Part shown: piece after piece, positions 58,488-64,000 of the stretch
Layout of the letters: every line of letters starts with the position of its first letter
Position numbering within the stretch: the first letter of the stretch is position 1
Origin: Paenibacillus sp. DCT19
GTDB taxonomy: Bacteria; Bacillota; Bacilli; Paenibacillales; Paenibacillaceae
Assembly: GCF_003268635.1 (NCBI RefSeq)
Contig: NZ_CP029639.1
Span: forward strand, 5,157,501-5,221,500
Length of the DNA stretch: 64,000 nt
Direction of reading: 5' to 3'
Translations under genes and position numbers: made by a program
The notes under the pieces: generated by a model
Told to the model about the DNA's origin: nothing
Database searches by the model: none
What the model saw: the letters and a program-made list of their open reading frames with translations, nothing else

Positions 58488-59774
58488 TTAAAATTTCACC
58501 AAATCATCTATGCGTACAGGCAGCCCTGTACGGATCGCCTTGTTGGCTGCAATACCCGTAAGAATAGAGCGAGCTCCGTCCACATGGTCAGCAGCACGGT
58601 TGAATTTGTCTGGTACCGGATCACCAAAAATATCATTCAGCAACACTGGATCACCACCACCATGACCGCCTTCTCCCTCTTCAACCTCCACCTCGTAAGG
58701 TGCATCAAACATTGGGAATACGGTGATACTGCGACCTTTAAGCGCTCCTTCATTAGCACGGTCACCACCCGCATTAACATACGATTGCTCTACAATATTC
58801 ATTTCGATACGTCCTTTGCTGCCGTTAAAAGCGATGCGATATCCTTCCCAAGGCATGTAAGCATTCAGGGAATATGTTAGAACCGCTTTGTTCTTATAGC
58901 GAACAAGTACACCGAGTGTATCTTCAATACTGATTCCATCGCCAAACACATTCTGATCCCGTTGATAACCATCCTCATGCTCTGCATCCAGATACATTGC
59001 CTTCAGTTGCTCACTCTGATCCAAATGTAATGCAAATGGATCGTTCTCTGCCTGCGGATTGCCTGTCGCTCTCGCATAGCTATGTTGCTCTCCGCGGCGC
59101 TCAGCGTTCTCTTTGCCATAGAACAGCAGGTCTCCGTATGCAAATACACTTTCCGGCTGTGAGCCGATCCAGAAATTGACCAAGTCGAAATGGTGTGTTG
59201 ATTTGTGGACAAGCAAGCCACCACTGTTACGTTTATCCCGATGCCATCTACGGAAATAATCTGCACCGTGACGTGTATTCAGCAACCACTCAAAATGCAC
59301 GGAATGGATATCGCCAATGACTCCGTCCATTATCAACTCGCGTGCTTTTGTATGATGTGGTGCATAACGATAGTTGAACGTCACACGCACATCGCGTCCT
59401 GTACGTTGTACCGCATCCAAAATCTCCTGACATTTCTGCTCATCCACCGTCATTGGCTTCTCCGTGATTACATCACAACCAAGCTCCATAGCTCTAATGA
59501 TGTAATGATGGTGTGTGCGATCCACTGTAGTCACAATCACCGTATCCGGCTTATGCTCTGCGATCATTTCTTCAAAGCGATCTGCGGTATAGGTAGGTAG
59601 CTCGTGGTATCCGCAATCCTGCGTCAAAACCTTGTTGGCATAATCCATCCGTGTCTGGTTCGTATCACACAAGGCGAGAAGCTCTGAACGATCCTTATAT
59701 TCCTTCGCTAACGCGGTATAGAAAAACCCTGCTCTGCCACCTGTTCCTACGAGTACATATGTTTTTTTGCTCAT
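58488..59774 (-). CDS. Gfo/Idh/MocA family oxidoreductase
   Basis: 428 residues. NAD(P)-binding N terminus ([13 protein letters not shown], about 6-18), then [13 protein letters not shown] with the conserved EKP motif near residue 100, and [15 protein letters not shown] with the His of the catalytic region. Such enzymes oxidise or epimerise sugars. ATG at 59774 is preceded by GGAGAG; a longer frame to 59852 has no RBS. Middle gene of the carbohydrate locus, 49 bases upstream of the deacetylase. Confidence 0.9.
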   Translation of the reverse strand: MSKKTYVLVGTGGRAGFFYTALAKEYKDRSELLALCDTNQTRMDYANKVLTQDCGYHELPTYTADRFEEMIAEHKPDTVIVTTVDRTHHHYIIRAMELGCDVITEKPMTVDEQKCQEILDAVQRTGRDVRVTFNYRYAPHHTKARELIMDGVIGDIHSVHFEWLLNTRHGADYFRRWHRDKRNSGGLLVHKSTHHFDLVNFWIGSQPESVFAYGDLLFYGKENAERRGEQHSYARATGNPQAENDPFALHLDQSEQLKAMYLDAEHEDGYQRDQNVFGDGISIEDTLGVLVRYKNKAVLTYSLNAYMPWEGYRIAFNGSKGRIEMNIVEQSYVNAGGDRANEGALKGRSITVFPMFDAPYEVEVEEGEGGHGGGDPVLLNDIFGDPVPDKFNRAADHVDGARSILTGIAANKAIRTGLPVRIDDLVKF

Positions 59775-59873
59775 TGTGTATCTCTCCTCATTAAGTTGGA
59801 TTGGTATGAATGCGACTATATTTAATCCGTATTCGCGCCTTATACTGATCAACAGAACAATGTGCGATAACGG

Positions 59874-61490
59874 TTATTCCTGAATTTCCTTCACGGCAAA
59901 ATAACGATACTTACCTTTGCCCTCACTAGGCTCAGACTTCGTATTAATAGCAAACAGTCCCATCTTCGCCCCAACCCATAGTGCAGTCGTTGCAACAAAT
60001 GTTGTGCCTATCGGTGTATAACTCACGCCATCTTCACTCCAGCTAAACTGTACATGTGCAGGTTCGATAAGGGTAAGACGTAAATGAATAGTCCAACCGG
60101 AAGCCGTTGAACCTTCTCCCTTCCAGTCTAGCCCTTCTTCCTGCCATTCGTCTGCATGCAGATCACTATTCTTTTGCTTCTCCCCACGATTCAGGGATAA
60201 TCGAATGGCTCCATCCTCAGTCTGCGTTAAGCAAAGATAGGCATAAGCATCTCCAAACAAAATGAGTCCTGCTTGATCGCCAGCCTGCTTCGGGTGAAAA
60301 GTCAATTGAGTTGTGGCTTCAAAGGCTGACGCCGGTAACTTTTGCATCAATAGCTGTGGAACACCAAATAACGATTGAATGCCATCAGGATAAGGAAGTG
60401 TGTGCAAAATAAGTCCTTGTTCTGAATTCAGATCAGCCCACTCTGGCTGGGCGTTAGCCTGCCATTGCCACTGCAGCCCTAGACGATCCGCCCTAAAATC
60501 ATCGGATACTTCAGGTACTACTACGGGGTGTGTGCTTCCCACGTTGGGCTTCTTATGCAAGATCACTGGCTCACCGGTTCCGTCGCCTTCCTGATCCAAG
60601 CCAATGATTGGCCACCCTTGTTCATCCCATTGCATGGGCTGTAGATGAACAATTCGTCCATAAGCATCACGATCTTGAAAATGGATAAACCAGGACTCCC
60701 CGGAATCCAGCTCTACATACCCACCCTGATGCGGGCCATTAATGGAGGAAGATCCCTGGTGCATGACAATTCGATCTTCATATGGGCCAAATACCTGCTT
60801 CGACCGTAACACGGTCTGCCATCCCGGTTTCACACCACCTGCGGGAGCAAAGATATAATAATCTCCATCACGCTTATAAAACTTGGGACCTTCTATCGTT
60901 GGATGGTGCTCTGTACCGTCAAATACGATCCTTCCTTCATCCAAAAGCCGGCTTCCATCCGGTGCCATACGGCACACCTGTATTTTGCTTTTGATGCCAC
61001 AGCGGCTATTGGCAAATGCATGCACCAGATATGCCTGCCCGTCGTCGTCCCATAGTGGGCAAGGATCAATCCACCCCTTAACCTCATGCACCAGATGAAG
61101 AGGTGACCATTGTCCTTCAGGGTGTGTCGCCGTTGTCACATAGATGCCTTCGTCCGGTGTACTGAAAAAGATCCAATACTTGTTGTCATGGTAGCGAATG
61201 CTTGGTGCCCATACACCTTTACCATGCAGGGGAACGTCATACCCCGGAAGATCCAACCGTTCAATGGCATAATTCACGAGCTTCCAGTTCACCAAATCTT
61301 TTGAATGCAAGATCGGTAAGCCTGGTGTATGCGAGAAGCTCGAAGCGGTCATGTAAAAGTCGTCGCCTACACGAATGACATCCGGATCCGAATAATCTGC
61401 GTGTAGAATAGGATTACGATAGGTTCCATCCCCCTGATCTGCGACCCAGATCGGTTCAAATTTTTCTAGACTGGATTGAGATGCAGCCAT
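59874..61490 (-). CDS. glycoside hydrolase family 43 protein (beta-xylosidase/arabinofuranosidase-like)
   Basis: 538 residues. Five-bladed beta-propeller GH43: N-terminal catalytic aspartate in YRNPILHADYSDPDVIRVG near residue 34, a central aspartate in WIDPCPLWDDDG and glutamate in PTIEGPKFYKRDG. After about residue 330 a concanavalin-A-like C-terminal domain follows, as in GH43 xylosidases. No signal peptide: cytoplasmic. ATG at 61490 follows AAGGAG. Acts on xylo- or arabino-oligosaccharides by family; the locus supports plant-cell-wall sugars. Confidence 0.92.
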   Translation of the reverse strand: MAASQSSLEKFEPIWVADQGDGTYRNPILHADYSDPDVIRVGDDFYMTASSFSHTPGLPILHSKDLVNWKLVNYAIERLDLPGYDVPLHGKGVWAPSIRYHDNKYWIFFSTPDEGIYVTTATHPEGQWSPLHLVHEVKGWIDPCPLWDDDGQAYLVHAFANSRCGIKSKIQVCRMAPDGSRLLDEGRIVFDGTEHHPTIEGPKFYKRDGDYYIFAPAGGVKPGWQTVLRSKQVFGPYEDRIVMHQGSSSINGPHQGGYVELDSGESWFIHFQDRDAYGRIVHLQPMQWDEQGWPIIGLDQEGDGTGEPVILHKKPNVGSTHPVVVPEVSDDFRADRLGLQWQWQANAQPEWADLNSEQGLILHTLPYPDGIQSLFGVPQLLMQKLPASAFEATTQLTFHPKQAGDQAGLILFGDAYAYLCLTQTEDGAIRLSLNRGEKQKNSDLHADEWQEEGLDWKGEGSTASGWTIHLRLTLIEPAHVQFSWSEDGVSYTPIGTTFVATTALWVGAKMGLFAINTKSEPSEGKGKYRYFAVKEIQE

Positions 61491-61593
61491 TAGATTGCTC
61501 CTTTCCTTTTGACCTCAAAGTAGTGATTACTCCAATTTATGGATCATTGTGGTGAGATTTTAAAGCGCTATCATGACAGTGTGCTTTGACCAG

Positions 61594-64000
61594 CTATCCA
61601 TCAGTCAATCCCCGACCTGCTTCACGCAGCTGATGACTTAAGGAATCAAAATACGTACCTTCAAGCAAACCGACTAATGTATTGGTCACACGTACTTCAA
61701 TCTCATTATCCCCGGCGCGAAGCCACGAAGATTGACCCTTCCAGCGATAAGGAGACCAGCAGCGAACACCCAGACTGTATCCGTTGACCAGAACTTCAGT
61801 AACATCCTGAACTCGCCAATCACTGAATTCCAGTTCGAAGAACGGAATATCTGGACTCCGTTGATCCAACCAAAAGCTTCGCTTGTAAATCATCTCTCCT
61901 GCAAAATGTGGATATAACGCTTGAGGCTCCGGTTGAATCTGCACAGCCGTGTCTGGTTCCCTAACTAAGGAAGCCATACCCTCATGATGAAACTCCACTC
62001 CAAATCGTCCTTGTAAGTACAAAGGATCAACTATTCCATCTTCATCTTTCGTGATCTGAACTGTAACCTTCAGCTCGTTAAGACCGCTGTGCAGCCATGG
62101 TGTAATGTCATAACCGATATTATCAAAATCCGTAATCTCGACTGATTCAAACGCATCCGGACGGATAGAATGATCATTAATGATTAACGTCCAGTCACCC
62201 GAAATGGCTCTTCGATCCATGAATAACAGACACTCAGATAAGGCTGTTCTTAGTTCAAACGAAGTTGCGTAATGGCACTCCAGTGGATACGCAATGGATG
62301 GCTTCTTTGGTGTGCCGAATACTTGATTAAACTGGAGCGGGAGCAAGTTATGTGCTGAACAATCTGCTGCCTGATCAATGAACGGCTTGACCTCAGAATG
62401 GCTATCCTCAAAAATTACACCGTTGTAATTTTTCGCCGTAAGGTGGAAATGCCCCATACGCAGCACGTTAGGCTGAACCGTTTCAAGTCGCCAAGGCCCC
62501 TCGGAAGGAATAATTATTGAATGAAATTCATGATGACTACGGTCTATATTTTTTATACCAAGAGCAGATTGCTTCTTCTCAGTACCCTCTGTGAACTGTT
62601 CTTCTGATGAACTGTGCTCATCATCCCAGGTTAGTCGTATAGCATGTGCATCATAAGCTGCGAATTGTAGTGAAATATACCCTTCGTCTCCACGATGATG
62701 GATGGGGAGTGCATACCGTTGTCCCTGCTCCAAATCTAATCGCTCTACCCGCAAGCCTTGATTAGGTGCGCGTTCAGCAACTGTCCATAATGCATCAACT
62801 GCGATCTTCAATTCGCCTTCTAAGCATTGATCTTCCTGATTGGTCAAAAAGACCATATATTCGCCTTCAGACAATTGTCTGGTCTGCATAAGCAGTGAAG
62901 AACTTTCGTTCTTCATCACCCAACGCACGGGTTCGGGCAGAACCTCATCCAGAAGCAAGGACATCGACTCAAGTACAGCCTGATTTATTGAATCAATACC
63001 TGCCATAGGGAGGAAATAAGCCTTTCCTTTACCACGCCGCCATAGGGACTTACCCTCATGCTGTTCCGGTTCACCATTACCCCAATACGGTATCTCTGGG
63101 TGATCGCCAGCTCCGAAAAACTTCGCCGCTTCATCCCCTGCTGGGCTTCCTTCCTGAATAGGTATATACGGAGGCAACCCGACAGAAATAACGATCCCGC
63201 CCTGTTGTACCCATTGCTTCACCTGTTTCCATGCCGCTTCTTCCAAATTCAGCATGGGTGGGAGAATCAGAACCTCATAACGAGCTGCACCTATTTCAAT
63301 CCTGCCATCAACCATCTGGGCTTCCGCCAGCAGTTCCGGATCAAGATGGTCATAATCCCGTCTGCTCTGCAATAAGTGCGTAGTGATCCTCATCCAGTCA
63401 TTCGTGAGTCGTTCCAGTCTTGCCCGTTCTGCTTCGTCTTCTCCGCTATATTCAAAACCATGTAGTGGATTACCCATTAAACTCCAGAGTGTAGTCGTTG
63501 GGTCCAGCACAGCGATACGGATATCGGCTGTCCCGGTGCTCATCAGGTAACCTAATCTTCCGGTGTAGTCACCGAGTTCCCGAAAGTGTTCCCAGTACGG
63601 GTTTTGCAGGAACTGTGATGGGGGAGCATCATGCTTCGCCAGCCCGCCAATCGTATAGAAAAAAGCATGAAAGTTGAAAAAGTTCGTGCCCATGGCCGCC
63701 ATTCGATCAATCATCCATTTGGCATCCTGCAAGGTCATTGACCAGCCTACACTGTGAAAACATTCAATCAGATTTCGTTCCCGTCCCAGTTGTCTAGCTA
63801 ATGAGCTGACCATTTTGGGATTGTCGCGCATTCTTTTTCCGTAGCGTTCAAGAATCCAGGACAACGAACGTCCGATCTTCTCGTGGGCGGAATCTCCACC
63901 TGGCATGTGGCTGTATATCTGTGTCGTCATACGCACACCAGGAACCTCTGCCGCATATTGAATTCCAGCCTGCTCGCACCAGTCGTGAACTTGCTTATGA
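61594..64000 (-). CDS. large glycosidase, GH106-like, 5' part beyond the window
   Basis: At least 802 codons, open to the right edge, so the gene continues past position 64000 (the frame reads HKQVHDWCEQAGIQYAAEVP before the first visible start). The visible part resembles large alpha-L-rhamnosidase-type proteins of family GH106: a TIM-barrel-like middle (FNFHAFFYTIGGLAKHD, GWSMTLQDAKWMIDRMAAMG), a Rossmann-like domain (YEVLILPPMLNLEEAAWKQVKQW), and C-terminal beta-sandwich domains ending in EVRVTNTLVGLLEG. Assignment to the family is by general resemblance only. It is upstream of GH43 and probably the first or an early gene of the locus. Confidence 0.65.
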   Translation of the reverse strand, partial: HKQVHDWCEQAGIQYAAEVPGVRMTTQIYSHMPGGDSAHEKIGRSLSWILERYGKRMRDNPKMVSSLARQLGRERNLIECFHSVGWSMTLQDAKWMIDRMAAMGTNFFNFHAFFYTIGGLAKHDAPPSQFLQNPYWEHFRELGDYTGRLGYLMSTGTADIRIAVLDPTTTLWSLMGNPLHGFEYSGEDEAERARLERLTNDWMRITTHLLQSRRDYDHLDPELLAEAQMVDGRIEIGAARYEVLILPPMLNLEEAAWKQVKQWVQQGGIVISVGLPPYIPIQEGSPAGDEAAKFFGAGDHPEIPYWGNGEPEQHEGKSLWRRGKGKAYFLPMAGIDSINQAVLESMSLLLDEVLPEPVRWVMKNESSSLLMQTRQLSEGEYMVFLTNQEDQCLEGELKIAVDALWTVAERAPNQGLRVERLDLEQGQRYALPIHHRGDEGYISLQFAAYDAHAIRLTWDDEHSSSEEQFTEGTEKKQSALGIKNIDRSHHEFHSIIIPSEGPWRLETVQPNVLRMGHFHLTAKNYNGVIFEDSHSEVKPFIDQAADCSAHNLLPLQFNQVFGTPKKPSIAYPLECHYATSFELRTALSECLLFMDRRAISGDWTLIINDHSIRPDAFESVEITDFDNIGYDITPWLHSGLNELKVTVQITKDEDGIVDPLYLQGRFGVEFHHEGMASLVREPDTAVQIQPEPQALYPHFAGEMIYKRSFWLDQRSPDIPFFELEFSDWRVQDVTEVLVNGYSLGVRCWSPYRWKGQSSWLRAGDNEIEVRVTNTLVGLLEGTYFDSLSHQLREAGRGLTDG

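Overview
The window is a chromosomal piece of a low-to-mid GC, endospore-forming Firmicute, most likely a Paenibacillus. Evidence: spoVID, gerM, a membrane-anchored lonB next to lonA, the hemA-hemX-hemC-hemD-hemB-hemL order, a valine T-box in front of valS, strong AGGAGG ribosome binding sites, and a large sugar-polymer degradation locus. Most genes run on the minus strand.

Layout. 0-5 kb: a T-box-controlled valS-folC-murC unit (murC leaves the window). 5.4-16 kb: spoVID, then a tight tetrapyrrole operon hemA-hemX-precorrin-2 dehydrogenase-hemC-cobA/hemD fusion-hemB-hemL, ending in an RNA pseudouridine synthase. 16-26.4 kb: a protein quality-control block (engB, lonA, lonB, clpX, clpP, tig) with ispG between clpX and lonB. 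26.5-27.5 kb: a helical-repeat protein of unknown role. 27.8-35.1 kb: an MFS exporter, a 1348-residue subtilisin-like protease and a methyltransferase, enclosed by two identical tRNA-Arg(TCT) genes that face each other within inverted composite repeats. 35.4-40.4 kb: a small membrane protein, two unknown proteins, an AsnO-type asparagine synthetase and a chemoreceptor. 40.7-46 kb: an uncharacterised five-gene operon matching the STM4011-STM4015 set (two radical SAM enzymes, an alkaline-phosphatase-superfamily hydrolase, an ATP-grasp protein, a leucine-rich-repeat protein). 46-48.8 kb: gerM-rph-rdgB. 48.9-51.9 kb: a PgpA/YutG-type phosphatase and, convergent to it, a three-gene flavin/redox operon (tiny exported protein, ApbE, ferric-reductase-like membrane protein). 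52-55 kb: MBL hydrolase, methyltransferase, DUF72 protein. 55.4-64 kb: a carbohydrate locus (GH88/105, polysaccharide deacetylase, Gfo/Idh/MocA oxidoreductase, GH43, and a large GH106-like glycosidase running off the end).

Two cross-cutting observations stand out. First, four genes (folC, lonA, the helical-repeat gene and rdgB) are each broken by loss of exactly one base in a short G/C run, and adding one base restores family-typical protein. This points to homopolymer sequencing error more than to real pseudogenes. Second, a palindromic repeat of about 176 bp, starting AGAGGTTGTTCAAAAAG and ending CTTTTTGAACACG, occurs in two full copies, one internally deleted copy and one fragment, each within a few bases of a stop codon.

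The least explained system is the STM4011-4015 operon. I recognise the families from general knowledge, know of no assigned pathway, and see features (a SPASM-like cysteine tail on one radical SAM enzyme, an ATP-grasp partner, an LRR protein) compatible with modification of a peptide or small molecule. All functional statements come from reading motifs; no search was run.
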